Source: Cyathus striatus (Eukaryota; Basidiomycota; Agaricomycetes; Agaricales; Nidulariaceae). Taken from it: a stretch of DNA of 64,000 bases. Below are positions 1 to 11,513 of this stretch, piece after piece. The notes beneath the pieces are model-generated. The model was not told the DNA's origin, did no database searches, and was given only the letters and a program-made list of their open reading frames with translations. The translations under genes and the position numbers were made by a program. Positions within the stretch are counted from its first letter, which is position 1. Every line of letters starts with the position of its first letter. The stretch is taken from positions 6,324,001 to 6,388,000 of the forward strand of contig JAOVFP010000001.1 of the NCBI GenBank assembly GCA_025738555.1. The letters are read 5' to 3'.

Positions 1-717
1 TCTGGCATTAAAATAAGTAATGTTAAATCTAAGTATGATTTACATGGCTTTGAATGACAGAAGCATCAACATTAAATGTCAACACTTAGAGTTCTGCACC
101 TAACATTGAAAATATATGGAACACACTTAAGTGAAAAATGAGTTGCCAAAATCTCGTTAGAATTATATTCGTATTATGAGTTAACTTTATCAGATTTATC
201 TAATCCCAGAACACCCATGTGGAAGGTATCAGTGTTAATATTTAAGCCGACACTCTGCTGCCAGCTCCTTGACCATAGTTCTTATGCACTAATGGTTACA
301 CTGATTGCTTAATTTTGAATTACTCCAGAATCTATGTACAATACATATTATTATTTATCTAATTATTGAAACATGAGATTGTCAGTATGAACCAGATGAT
401 AAATTATATACTCTAGAGTCTATACACAGGATCAAAGACCAAATATATCATTTCCAGCACTCAATTAATTACATTACATAGTGTATTAGGCTGAAGAACT
501 AAGTGCTTAACCAAAGTGGTAGATGCTAAACCGAAATCTGAAGCGAAGATCTAAGGGTCTTGCCGAAAGGCTGAAGTGGAATTCCAAAACTTTGATCAAG
601 TTGAGTATGGTTGTCTGGCTTTCCATAAATCAGTGGAGTCTTCTCAAGGATTTGATTGATGCTCTTGAAGTACTTTTTTATTTTTAAATCATATGTCTTT
701 TTTACATTTCACTCTAG
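1..717. other. AT-rich stretch, no recognised gene
   Basis: I see no coding frame I can support. The only structured part is the solo TIR end at 524-626, listed separately. The rest may be the decayed 5' part of the hAT transposase that becomes readable from about 721. Confidence 0.5.
524..626 (+). repeat. Orphan terminal-repeat end of the 2169-5149 element family
   Basis: The segment runs from a CTAAACCGAA-like start to GGTTGTCTGGCTTTCCAT. It resembles the right terminus of the element ending at 5149 and, inverted, the left terminus starting at 2169. No partner end is visible nearby, so it is read as a solo or truncated terminus. Confidence 0.55.
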
Positions 718-720
718 ATT

Positions 721-1768
721 TTTAAAGAGGCAACAGATCTCTTTTCTCAGAAAGATGTTCCATTGGTTATGGATGTCTTGCCAATTTTTTTTGACATCTG
801 GCTTTCACTTACAGATATTCTGATGGATAAGAAGAACTGCATTTGCTCAATTCTGAAGGTTGCTGCAAAAGCAGCATTACTAATGATAGATAAATACACC
901 ATTTTGACTTCAGAGTCTGAGGTGTATTATATTGCAATAGGTGAGTTGTTTTTTATACTGTAAAGTTTAATTTTCTTCTAATTCATAATATAGTTATGTG
1001 TCCTGATTGAAAATTGGATTGGTTTAAGGAGCGTGACTATGATGATGATAAAATTGAAGAGATCAAAGACATGGTTGTCAAATGGTGGACTGAAAGTTAC
1101 AAACCAAATGAAGATGAGGAACCATATGATGCAGAGCCACAGGTTTTATTCATATTATTCTATTCATTAAATAATATTCATGTGTAACTTTCAGAAATCT
1201 CTGGGTCAATTTGTATGTAAAGCTGGGGGCTCCAAGAAGAAGCTCAAACCTGATAGCATTTATGTATATTTATGTGAGCCATTGGTGGAGGAGAATAATG
1301 TACAGGATATGGGAGGATATTTGAAGTACTGGACTTTTACTTCTAAAAGTAGACCTTCAGTATCACATATGGCTTTAGACTACTGCAGTGCACCTGGTAT
1401 GTCATTATTCATTTGAATTTAAATTATATAATTTATTATATTACATAGCCTCCAGTGTGGATGCAGAATGCACATTTTCAACTGGTCACTGACAAATCAA
1501 TTTTATGCAACACAGCATGACCTCCAACACATTTAGAGCAAAAATGGTGCTTGGATCCTGGTCTGATGGCCCTCTTTTTCCTGGCATTGAGAAGGTTGCA
1601 TCAATGCTGGCAAACAAGAATAACAACAACTCAGCCAAAATGGATGTGACTACAGCTGAGCAAGACTCCAGCCTGGTTGAAAATGTAGCTAATCCTGATT
1701 TAACATCATCTGGAGAAGATTTTGACTGGGGAAACATACCTGATACAAGTAGTGATAGTGAGTCATGA
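721..1768 (+). pseudogene. hAT-family transposase, C-terminal fragment
   Basis: In three or four pieces separated by probable introns or decay, the + strand reads like the C-terminal half of a fungal hAT transposase. It has a helical segment ending IDKYTILTSESEVYYIAI (about 721-942). This is followed by an acidic linker near 1029-1140, then the hAT dimerisation region RPSVSHMALDYCSAP (about 1340-1397) continuing as SSVDAECTFSTG (about 1450-1485). The last piece (1505-1768) has LGSWSDG, then an acidic serine-rich tail to a stop. Known family: the C-terminal hAT domain mediates dimerisation, and the catalytic DDE core lies upstream. No N-terminal zinc finger or core is visible. It is a different lineage from the hAT element at 48.5-51.8 kb. 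Confidence 0.7.
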
Positions 1769-1982
1769 GTAACTATTAAAACCTGAGGAATATTTTGTAA
1801 TACACAAATTTCGCTTTATTCATTTTTCCTGTACATGTATTCTGTATTGTGTTTATCTAAATTTACTCTCCTGAATTTTAGGAGTCCAACAGTAAAAAGA
1901 TCATGAAATATGATTAAGAACTGAGGTAGATACAGCATATTGAAATAAAGTAAATACAATAATTTCAATTATATAATCGCTA

Positions 1983-2160
1983 GCATGGATCTGGCATGGA
2001 TGGGAGCCACGGATTTTGCCGCCATGCTCGGATTTCTCCGCAATTCTCGGATTTGTCCGAAATGCTCGTTAGATTTGCCAGCCATGCTCGGAATTTTCCA
2101 TACACGCTCGGGATTGTCTGCTTTGCATGTTGGGTACTGGGCCAATACAGTGCATTAGTC
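1983..2160. repeat. Degenerate short tandem repeat with GCTCGG cores
   Basis: About five imperfect units of roughly 20-24 bases share the pattern ATGCTCGGATTTGTCCG (clearest 2019-2124). The stretch is CpG-containing, unlike its surroundings. It is the sequence into which the 2169-5149 element inserted. Confidence 0.5.
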
Positions 2161-2168
2161 AGCATTGT

Positions 2169-5149
2169 ATGGAAAGCCTAACAACCACGCTCAATCCCAT
2201 CAGATGGAATTGTGTTCTGACTTTCGGCTTCACCGGCTGTTCGGTTAGCGATTACGAAATTGTCTGTGTAAACCCATATCACAATTGCTTATGTACATGA
2301 TTTCGCCTTTTACATTGCACTTTACACTGTTAATAATAACATTTTAAGAAGTTTAGCGTTCACACTAATGCCCGAAAGCCAATACTGTAATGTTTGTGAG
2401 TACGAGTGTAAATATCACAGTTATATTCATCACATTCATATACACTCGTGCTCATTCACACTTTTCACCACACGTTCTGTGAAATTTTTATGATTTATCG
2501 AAACAGCTTTAAGCGGACGGTCAAAATTATCGTAAGGAAAAGCAAATGTCTTCAAGTAGAATGGAGATTCAGACCTCACAATGTGACGAGTGTGATGTAA
2601 AAAGTGTGAATGCGAAATAACAGACATTGGGCGTAACAAGAATTCAGACTGAAAACGTGAAACAGCTTATTTTGATCATGTACTTGAGTGTGAAAATAAG
2701 GTAGATTTGTCTAAACATCTTAGTTTTGTAATGATATAACTGTAATACAAAAGCAATGTTTGTAGTTGACGATAAATGTCACAATGCTAATGTTCAGAAG
2801 TGAAGAAACAGGACTGTAGCTAAGTGCAGTTAGTTGAGAGCTTAAATGTGTAAGTATCATCTTGTTCCAGCTAATTATCTGTTCTTTACTAAGTACCATG
2901 CTACATTTTGAAGGATTCGAATCCGATGAATTAATACTTAGAGTAAGTCTATTATTTTATATATTTCTCGTGTGTCAACTCGTTCGTAACTTCGCAATCA
3001 ACTGTGAGCGGCACATGTCTTGATTCCTTTACCAATTTGATTTTATGCAGTGTACATACTGAGCTTAAACACATGTTTTAACCGCAACGAATACAATTCA
3101 AACTTTACTATGTTGTATTGAAACTTGATATTTCGCATTGGTATACACGTGCTTACCAAAAGTGATGGTAAACAAACAATATTCCCACACAAAATGAGAA
3201 TAGTTTTCACGTTGTCTGGAATGTAGTACATTGAATACTGATCGAAATACCTTGAAAATTTGTGAGTAAATCCTGTATATTGTATTGTAATACGTGTTAA
3301 AATTAGGGCTCGTTATAATATTTTCGTGACGTGTTATAGGGTATTATTCTTTGAAGCCACATTTTCATCAAGGAAATAATTCGTTGATCAATAGAACTCT
3401 TTGCTGGTTATGAATTAGTATCATGTTTCCATGGGATATAAGATGTATATGTTAGTATTTGATACAAAAGTTATAAACAAGTTGCTTCACTTTCTGACCG
3501 AAAATTAGAGCAATAATTTTGACCACACATAATTAGTTTATGTGTTTCATGCTCTAATAGTGAATATAGCTTTCTATCGGTTTCAATAGCACATAGTTTG
3601 CATAGTAATCATTAGAAGTAAATAATATACACATTTATATGAGGTACTGTAATGTTGTAGCAGTATATATCACATAATAATATGTAATTTCTCTTTCACT
3701 CAAGTCTGACAGGTGGGAGGGCTCATAAAAATGTTATTATATTTCGGTACACGGAGACATTTAGCCTTTCGTATTTTATTGTACTGTATGTCATGTATAT
3801 CGCATTATATATCCGAAATATCGAGAGAATACAAAACAACTGTGACTTCTGTAAACTATTTCATACATTGCATATACAAGAATAGCTGATGAATTAAATT
3901 GTGTATATCACGTCATAAAACGAATTAAATATTTTCTACATTTACAGTCCTCTATATTGCACCAATAATAATACATATTCAGAATATGATAATATTCTGT
4001 GCAGTGAATAGTGCACTACATTCCAATTGATTCAAGGACGTATCTCATTCTGTGTGGGAAAAATGTATTTTTACCATCACTTTTGGTAAGCACGTGTATA
4101 TGATTATGCATGGATCTTATAGTTGATAAATCCCCAGCATTCATTCTTTACAAAGTTTTAAGGAGAAAAGGCACACCAATGCGTGTACTAGTACAAGATG
4201 ACGACATTTAGGTTGTTTTTATCTAACTTTTATCTAGACTGTCTAACCATAATCTGATTAATCCGTTTGTAGCTGCATAGCATTAGTGCTCGGTCAACAC
4301 TAACTAATACATGAAAATGAAGATAACAAGGCCTAGTGTTATTTTGATAGCTAGTACATATCTTGGAACAATGTATATAGACTGAGTATGGCAACCGAGA
4401 GTGTGTTGAAAATTTGTAGTAAATTTATTATTAGAGACAGTGTAAAATTTTGATTAGAAAATTTTAGAGAAATAGTATACAGCAAGTTGTATACTGAGTG
4501 AAGATAATCAAATGAAGATGATTAAGTTACTACAGGACTTTGTTAGACATCAGTCTTGGATAAAGGAATATAAAGGGTAAAATAAAATAGCACTAACATA
4601 ATGAAGGAATAGAAAATAGATTTTAAAGCATCAAATTTTGAAGGATGATATTGCACTAGTGTCTAGTGCAGGATCTTGCATTATTGGCAGCTCCGGACTC
4701 GAGGTTTTAATGAGTGGAGACTTGATCGAGACGTTCCTCGTGATTTGGAACAGTGTCGAGAAGGTGCAAGAATGTGTATATTTTTGGGAAATGATAGAAG
4801 AAAGTGGGGAGTAGCAGGAGGAGATTGGGAAGAGGGATTGTGCAGAGATGCGAGTTGAATCCGTACATATGTGTACATACTATGGATGCGTCACGCGAAC
4901 GTGAACTTGCCTGGTTCTAATTACGTAATACGATCTTTAACTTCGACAACCTGAGTTCCATAGTGCAGACAAAGCAATTTTGGACTCTTGAATACATAGT
5001 TGTGTATATGATTTATAGATGGTAGGTATGGAATTACACTTTTATGTGAGTGTTACGAAATAGCGAATTCTAACCGAGGAAGCCGTGATGCCGGATGTCG
5101 GAAATCAATTTCACTTGATGAAATTGAGCATGGTTGTTAGACTTTCCAT
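2169..5149. mobile_element. Non-autonomous TIR transposon, about 3 kb, 8-bp target duplication
   Basis: The ends are imperfect inverted repeats of roughly 95 bases: ATGGAAAGCCTAACAACC at the left, and its inverse ending GGTTGTTAGACTTTCCAT at the right. They are flanked by AGCATTGT (2161-2168) and AGCATTGC (5150-5157), a 7/8 matching 8-base target duplication. An 8-bp duplication fits hAT or a Mutator-like group; the long TIR favours the latter but does not decide it. No transposase is visible inside. A second TIR element (3146-4096) is nested within it. The remaining interior, including 4110-5050, shows no gene I can support. Confidence 0.72.
3146..4096. mobile_element. Nested MITE with TA target site
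   Basis: Inverted repeats of about 52 bases begin CACGTGCTTACCAAAAGTGA at both ends and share the later CCCACACA and AATGAGA blocks. TA dinucleotides at 3144-3145 and 4097-4098 fit a Tc1/mariner or pogo-type TA duplication. The 951-bp body is AT-rich and has no reading frame of note. Confidence 0.75.
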
Positions 5150-5157
5150 AGCATTGC

Positions 5158-6404
5158 GATGGTGCATCGAATGCACACATTTCCATCATAAATACATCTC
5201 TTCTCAAACTTTAGATTCAACAATGGGTACTTTTTACTAAGTTTGTACTTTTATATCACCTTCAAATACTATTGGATAATTGGTACTAGGCAACCAGTGC
5301 ATCCGTGTATTTAACCATAGTAGAAAAATTTGAGACAAGGATTATGTATTAGAATGAAGCAAGGGCATTTAGAGTGAAGGTAGAATAAATAAATAATGCA
5401 CAGGCTATTAAAATAAAATTAGGACATCAGGACAAAAGTTGGACTACTATTTGGTATATAAAAATGAAGCACAAATTAATAGAACATTGAAGACAAGACT
5501 ACTGATACAAAGTACATAATAATTATTCTGATTACATTCTGTTTAAACAAAATTCAAGCCGAAATAATGGCATTTAAAATATAGTGCAACAAGTTAATTT
5601 AGAATGTATAAAAAATGTATAACTAAAAACTACAATTCATCAAGCTTGCCCTTTAACATGTGTCGCGAAGCGACATACGTTACATGTTGTATAATTTGCT
5701 TGTTTGGAACACTGGCTGGTGCAAGGCTGGTACATATTGCTGATCAACAACCAGTGGGGAGAAAGTGTGGATATAGACCAACAAAGACCGAATCTGGATT
5801 GACCAGGATAAAGATCTCATCTAGACCTGGAACTTGCAGCATGCATGCCTAGACCATGCAAGATCCAGCTTCAAGCTGACTAAAATAACTGCCAGAGATG
5901 TATAAAAGAGTGATGAAACCTCTATTTGTTGTCACCTCAAGATTAGTAGGTTAGAGTTGTACTCATAAGTAAGAAGCCAAAAAGGTAAGATGGGTAGGTG
6001 ATTCAATGTAATGTATATACTAACATAACAATAAGTGTAGTATTACTAGTCACTAGTAATAACCTGTATCTACGTTGAATTCAAGTAGAGTATCCTACAG
6101 CTGGCCTTTATAAATCACTGAGTTCTATGTGTAAAATGAAAGGAATGAAATTTTTGTGATTTATTAGACAATGATATTATACATAATTAAAAGTCATTGT
6201 ATGGTGTGTATTTATTGTAAGACTCTGCAGCAAGCCTTACAATCCATTTAAGTATATATGACATTTACATGGTATTTTAAGGCTCTCTGCAAAGCCGTAA
6301 AACCCCATTTAAGGATCTGTGTTCAACAATATGCCTTGTGAGGTGAGTGATGCCTTAAGGCCTTACAATACACCTTAATCAATTGTGTGGCAAACTAGGT
6401 TTTC
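5158..6404. other. No recognised gene
   Basis: The stretch holds an 82-codon open frame at 5604-5852 with no recognisable family. Near 6220-6380 there are loosely repeated phrases of the kind GCCTTACAATCCATTTAAG. Nothing here is called as a gene. Confidence 0.5.
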
Positions 6405-6658
6405 ATAACAGAGTTCAGGTTCAGTTCAGGTGCTTGAGTCTACTGAAGTCCAGGTAGAGTCCAGGTGAAGTCTAGTAGCTTGAGTCTACTGAAGTCCCAG
6501 TAGAGTCCAGGTAGAGTTCAGTTGCTTGAGTCCAGTGGACTCCAGGTGCAGTCCAGCTTATACCTGGAGTCCACCTGGAGTTCATGTAGAGTCTATAATT
6601 ATCTCTATGTAAAGTCCAGGTGAAGTCCAAGTAGAGTCCAAGTGAAGTCCAGGTAGAG
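6405..6658. repeat. GTCCAGGTAGA minisatellite, left part
   Basis: Many imperfect copies of AGTCCAGGTAGAG and AGTCCAGGTGAAG, about 10-12 bases each, run to 6658. The array resumes at 7444-7505 after the solo LTR, so it was a single array interrupted by the LTR insertion. Confidence 0.75.
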
Positions 6659-7443
6659 TGTTATATCCATGTCAAGATACATCATGCCAATGTTACTGAA
6701 GGTTCCCATGTGACCTTCCAACATACCTGGTCCATTCCTGGAACAAACCCACTATGGGTTTATACTTCCTAATGTTCCTGCCCAGGTTGATACCTGGAAC
6801 CCATTGGGTTTTCCTTTGGGTATCTTGGATACATAGTTTCTCCTATCACTGTCTTACCTCATCATTGTAGCATTACTCCTCACTTCCATTCTTACCTATA
6901 TGTTTCATTATGGCCAATGTAGTTTAGTTTATGCCACCATCTTTATTCTTCATTCTGAACATGTCATTTGCACCCCTACTCTGCTTTGCCCAGACTTCAT
7001 CTCTTACTTACCCCTTTGACTTATCCTTAGCTTCCTGCTTCCACATTCACATCCATAGGTTTCTACTTAGTATATATAGTCTTCCAGATGTACTAGTAGT
7101 CTTCAGTATTTGTATCAACTCTGTACAACTTCTTCCTACTCTTGAGTCCAAAACCTGCTCTAGGTTTTCCTTCAGGTTTCTCTCCTGCTACCTAGTGTAG
7201 TGGTGAAGTGCCTCTCTATACTCTGGAATGTTCTCTTCTGTTGAATATCATTCATTGTGAAATATGAACCATCCCCAGAAGATATCCAAGCAGTGCAGCA
7301 CATAAGCTGAAGTCATGGTTCATTCCCCCACTCCCACTCTACATTCCTGTACCCATACTCACTTCAGGGTTTCATTATAGTTCTCCCACACCTTTCAGGC
7401 ATCTTCACATATGTTCCCAGTAGGAAGTAATTAGTACATAACA
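6659..7443. mobile_element. Solo LTR inside the minisatellite
   Basis: This 785-bp unit starts TGTTATATCC and ends AGTACATAACA, giving a TGTTAT/ATAACA terminal inverted repeat. It is flanked by the 5-bp target duplication TAGAG (6654-6658 and 7444-7448). It contains a TATA-like TATATATAG near 7072. It resembles the solo LTR at 33178-33841 in its TATA region and in the block CAGCACATAAGCTGAAG, so the two are related families. Confidence 0.85.
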
Positions 7444-7505
7444 TAGAGTCCAGGTAGAGTCTAGGAATCCAGGTGGAATCTACATGGAGTCTACATGATT
7501 TTGTG
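7444..7505. repeat. GTCCAGGTAGA minisatellite, right part
   Basis: This is the continuation of the 6405-6658 array beyond the solo LTR, with units such as AGTCCAGGTAGAG and degenerate AATCCAGGTGG. Confidence 0.7.
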
Positions 7506-7511
7506 GAGGAG

Positions 7512-7796
7512 TGTAATGACCTTCATGTTTCTCTCCCACTGCCTAGTGTAGTGGTGAAGCCTCTCTCTGGTACTTTTGAATGTTCCCTTCTACTGGAATG
7601 CCCTTTGTCATGAAATACAAACCAACCTGGAAAGTACCCAGGCAGTGCAGCACATATGCTGAAGCTATGGTTCATTCCCACACTCCTGCTAATGCTTCCA
7701 TACCCATACTCACTTTAGGTTTTTGTTATAGTTCCCTAGTGCCTTCCAGGTGTCTTCATGTTTGTTCCCACAGGAAGCAATCAGTACATAACACTT
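7512..7796. mobile_element. Truncated LTR related to 6659-7443
   Basis: This region repeats the last roughly 275 bp of the preceding solo LTR with moderate divergence. Shared blocks include CTAGTGTAGTGGTGAAG, GCAGTGCAGCACATA and the final CAGTACATAACA. The 5' half of the LTR is missing, and no target duplication is visible. Confidence 0.65.
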
Positions 7797-7797
7797 C

Positions 7798-7906
7798 CCT
7801 TGATGAGTGTCATTGCCAATACTATTGAGCTTAATCTTAGATTCTGGGAAGAGGTGGTAGTGGGCTATGCTGCTTGCTGGCCCTGTTCTTTATACTTAGA
7901 ATACTG
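7798..7906. repeat. Detached left edge of the left duplicated block
   Basis: The sequence from CTTCCCTTGATGAGTG to CTTAGAATA closely matches 54846-54948, which in the right block runs directly on into TTGAGTCACAGTAAACAG. In the left block that continuation sits at 19787. The two parts have been pushed apart by the insertions at 7907-19784. Positions 7899-7906 are the left target duplication (GAATACTG) of the adjacent element. Confidence 0.8.
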
Positions 7907-9555
7907 GAGCTCTTTACACTTAGCCATGTGTTCTGTACGGATCTGCATGGAATCCGTGCGGAATCTGTATGGAATTTTCGGAATCCGTGTGGAATCTGCA
8001 CAGATTTTTTTTATTTTGGCAGAGGTTTCTTTGGGTCTGTACAGATTCCGCACAGATTCCGAAAATTCCGTACGGATTACGCAGAATTCCTCGGAATTCC
8101 GCATTACAGACCTGAAAATTCTGTACAGAATCTGTACAGAATTTTATTATACCTATTTCCTTGCATGTGACACTCTGCATTAAGCATGACACTAGGTGTT
8201 GAGTGTGATACTAGGTGTTGAGTGTGACACTATACGTTAAATGTGACACTATAAGCGTGACACTAGGTGCTGAGTGTGACTAAGCGTGACACTAAGCATT
8301 GAGTGTGACACTAAGTGTTGAGTGTGACACTAAGCATTGAGTGTGACACTAAGCATTGAGTGTGACACTATGTGTTGAGTGTGACACTAGGTGTTGAGTG
8401 TGACTAAGCGTGACACTAAGTGTTGAGTGTGACACTAGGTGTTGAGTGTGACACTAAGTGTTGAGTGTGACACTAGGCATTGAGTGTGACACTAGGCATT
8501 GAGTGTGACACTACGTGTTGAGTGTGACACTATGTGTTGAGTGTGACACTAGGCATTGAGTGTGACACTATGTATTGAGTGTGACACTACGTGTTGAGTG
8601 TGACACTATGTGTTGAGTGTGACACTACGTGTTGAGTGTGACACTACGCATTGAGTGTGACACTACGTGTTGAGTGTGACACTATGTGTTGAGTGTGACA
8701 CTACGCATTGAGTGTGACACTACGTGTTGAGTGTGACACTACGTGTTGAGTGTGACACTATGTGTTGAGTGTGACACTACGCATTGAGTGTGACACTACG
8801 TGTTGAGTGTGACACTACGTGTTGAGTGTGACACTACGCATTGAGTGTGACACTACGCGTTGAGTGTGACACTACGCGTTGAGTGTGACACTACGCGTTG
8901 AGTGTGACACTACGCATTGAGTGTGACACTACGCATTGAGTGTGACACTACGCGTTGAGTGTGACTAAGCATGACACTAAATGTTGAGTGTCACACTATA
9001 CATTAAACATGACACTATGCATTAAGTGTGACACTATGCATTAAACATAACGCTATACATTAAGCATGACACTAAGTATTGAGTGTGACACTATGCATTA
9101 AGCATAACACTAAGTGATGAGTGTGACACTCTGCATTAAGTGTGACACTAAGTGTTGAGTGTGACACTATACATGAAGCATGACACTATGCATTAAGTGT
9201 GATACTATGCATTGAGAATGATACTATATATTGAGTGTATCATGGATTTTGTATAGTGTGACACTTTTCACCTAGGGTTACACTTGACATGTGTGACAAG
9301 GCAGCAATGCATAAATCCACACAGAATCCATGCAGAATATGTATGGAATCCATATAGAATAATCACCTCCGATAATAATAATAGCTACTATATAAATTCT
9401 GTATGGTATCTATACAGGTCTGTACGGGTCTGTACGGATCTGCATGGAATCTGCACGGATCCATACGGAATTTTCGGATTCCGTGCAGATTCCGTACAGA
9501 TCCGTGCGGATCCGTACAGATCTGTACAGACCTCTTGGGGGAGTGTAAATTACTG
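7907..9555 (+). mobile_element. Satellite-filled non-autonomous TIR element, copy 1
   Basis: The element starts GAGCTCTTTACAC and ends GTGTAAATTACTG, and is flanked by a perfect 8-bp duplication GAATACTG (7899-7906 and 9556-9563). Each end carries roughly 200-250 bases of overlapping short palindromes built on TCCGTACGGA and TCTGTACAGA; between them lies a long 19-bp tandem array. The 8-bp duplication suggests hAT or a similar superfamily. There is no coding capacity. The right-hand duplication overlaps the terminal bases of the pogo-like TIR, so this element inserted into the transposon's left end. A second, inverted copy lies at 45839-47103. Confidence 0.82.
8165..9240. repeat. 19-bp minisatellite, GAGTGTGACACTA plus ACGCGT-like core
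   Basis: Some fifty tandem units read TTGAGTGTGACACTA followed by a variable hexamer (ACGCGT, ACGCAT, ACGTGT, ATGTGT, AGGCAT, AAGTGT). The units are most regular between about 8290 and 8960. The hexamer variants look like products of CpG decay from ACGCGT. Confidence 0.9.
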
Positions 9556-9986
9556 GAATACTGTATCAATATGACCAAGTGTTTGTGTCTTTTGAATGTG
9601 ACAGCCTTGAACAGTTGCACCCTGTGGTCAACTGCTTATGTGATGCATGACATATGCATAATCTGTTCATGGTTGCCAAGTGTACAAATGACTGGGTGCT
9701 AATGACATCAGGCAGTACATGATGCAAGCCAACATGCCAACTCTGTATAGCCAGAACTGCAGCAGAAGTGATTTAGCAGCTTCTGTTCATCAGCATTTTA
9801 CTGGTTTGGAATAGGATGGGAGGGTCAAGGGAGGATTGTAAAGCTCGCATACTTATCCCCCACATAAGTGCCAAAGTTTTCATAATGAATGTCATACTGT
9901 GAGGAACAAAGTGAGTTGGACCTTTTTACAGTCCTATATTTATCACTTACAAGTTGCTTACAAGTTGTATCTAATCATATAGTAGT

Positions 9987-11357
9987 ATGGAATTATATTT
10001 TGATGCTCCCCACATTCCTGCAACAATCTATCATCTGCTTCTACCAAACTTAACAGCTTCATGTCAAAGTTATATGCTAGAGAGCTATTCTAGCACAACT
10101 CATACAGTTTGCAATGGCATACTGGATATTATTGGGGCATTGAAGACTACACCCACTCCTCCACAGAATGTTATTGCAAAGCTCACAACACAGAGATGGG
10201 CAGTTGATGGAGAATTTTTGGTTCTTTATGCCCATGTTACTATGGATGACATGGTATCGACATTGTTATATCCAGCATGGATTATTCCCTTGAGTGGTGA
10301 TATTAGCAGTTTTATATCTGGTGGAGCTATTGAAACTCTCATTACATACCTATCCCAAGATTGGCTGTCTAGTGTGCATATCATGCAGAACAATAACAAG
10401 CTTCTTCAACTTGATTTAGTTCATGCAGGAAACAGCATAGTGCATGAAGTCATAGAAGATCACTTCTGTTCATTGCTGGAGCAGTTTTATTGGGATTGCA
10501 ATACAGTTGACTATAGCAGTAAAGGAAGCAGCTGCTATTATTGGAATGTTGGGGAAGAACTCATGCTCAGAACTTGCAAGTGGGTGTGGGGAGTAGCAAA
10601 TATTGGGAACCATTGGGTAGCAATTGGAATTGATGGTACTCAGAATAATATTCTATATGGAGACTTGCTTGTGGATCCTGATTCCAATATCCATGAAGAA
10701 TCAGCATTGCTAGATGCACTCAACTGGTGGACTACAATGCATATGAGCAAGAAATACATGTGCTCATGTTTACCAATCACCCACCAGAATGATCCATTCT
10801 CATGTGGTGTACTTGCACTAAACACTATCTCAGCTTCTATATTTCCAGTCAGCCTACTGGAAGAGTCTGGGGTAATAACAGAATGGATACATATCTTTAT
10901 ACATATTGCACAGCAAGATATTGATACTGTAAGTCTTTTCATTAAAGAATGTGTATAATCTAATGAGAAATATCAGTGTCCCAGTATAAACAATAAGTGT
11001 TCAGTATCACCAATTCATGGCATATCCCCTACTGCCCTCTGATTGACACCAGTCCTACCACCAACATCACCAGGCCTTTATTCTTCATCTCCTGCTTGTT
11101 ATAATACCCCTTCATCACAGTCAAGTAACTCCCTTCCTAATATTCCACTATTATCACCAGCATCACCACCTTTAAAGAAGCATGAGCATGAGGATAAAGA
11201 TAGACCTTATGATATTAGGGTGTACTTTGTTACAAACCCTGGGGCTGAGCAGATTGAGGCAGATAGAAAGCAAATGAGAATGGAGTGGAAGGTAGGACAG
11301 GATGAGAGAGTTGCTCAGGAGAAAGCAAGATTGGAGAAGGCTGCAGTAAAAAGGTGA
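9987..11357 (+). CDS. Ulp1/SENP-like cysteine protease (C48) inside the pogo-like element
   Basis: Exon 1 (9987-10928) encodes 314 residues with a C48 catalytic domain near its end. His209 lies in GNHWVAIGID, Asp226 in LYGDLL, Gln267 in HQNDPFSCG and Cys273 in FSCGVLALN, the normal order and spacing for Ulp1/SENP enzymes that cleave SUMO or related conjugates. A GTAAGT...CAG intron at 10929-10976 (48 nt, CTAAT branch-like motif) joins it in phase to exon 2 (10977-11357). Exon 2 is a proline/serine-rich linker followed by a charged helical tail. Exon 2 contains one in-frame TGA at 11040, probably a decayed CGA, so the gene may be inactive although the catalytic exon is intact. The start at 9987 is the first ATG of the open frame. 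Ulp1-type proteases are known passengers of several eukaryotic transposon superfamilies; substrate and role here are unknown. Confidence 0.8.
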
Positions 11358-11513
11358 TTTCTCATGGCTGAACAGTAGTGTAAAGCATGCACTTGAAAGG
11401 TGGAGGAAGATATCACTGCAGGAATACATGAAAGGTCTGGAAAGCTGAAAGGAGTAAGTTTTGTATACACTTCTTTGTATGCATGAAACTAACATATCAG
11501 TAGAAGCTCACCA

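Noticed and set aside
5604..5852. 82-codon open frame with a hydrophobic start
   Set aside because: No family resemblance, no context, and AT-rich decayed surroundings; not called as a gene.
8165..9240. The regular short tandem units resemble a CRISPR array at first sight
   Set aside because: Units are contiguous 19-mers with no unique spacers, lie inside a TIR element, and the host is a eukaryote.
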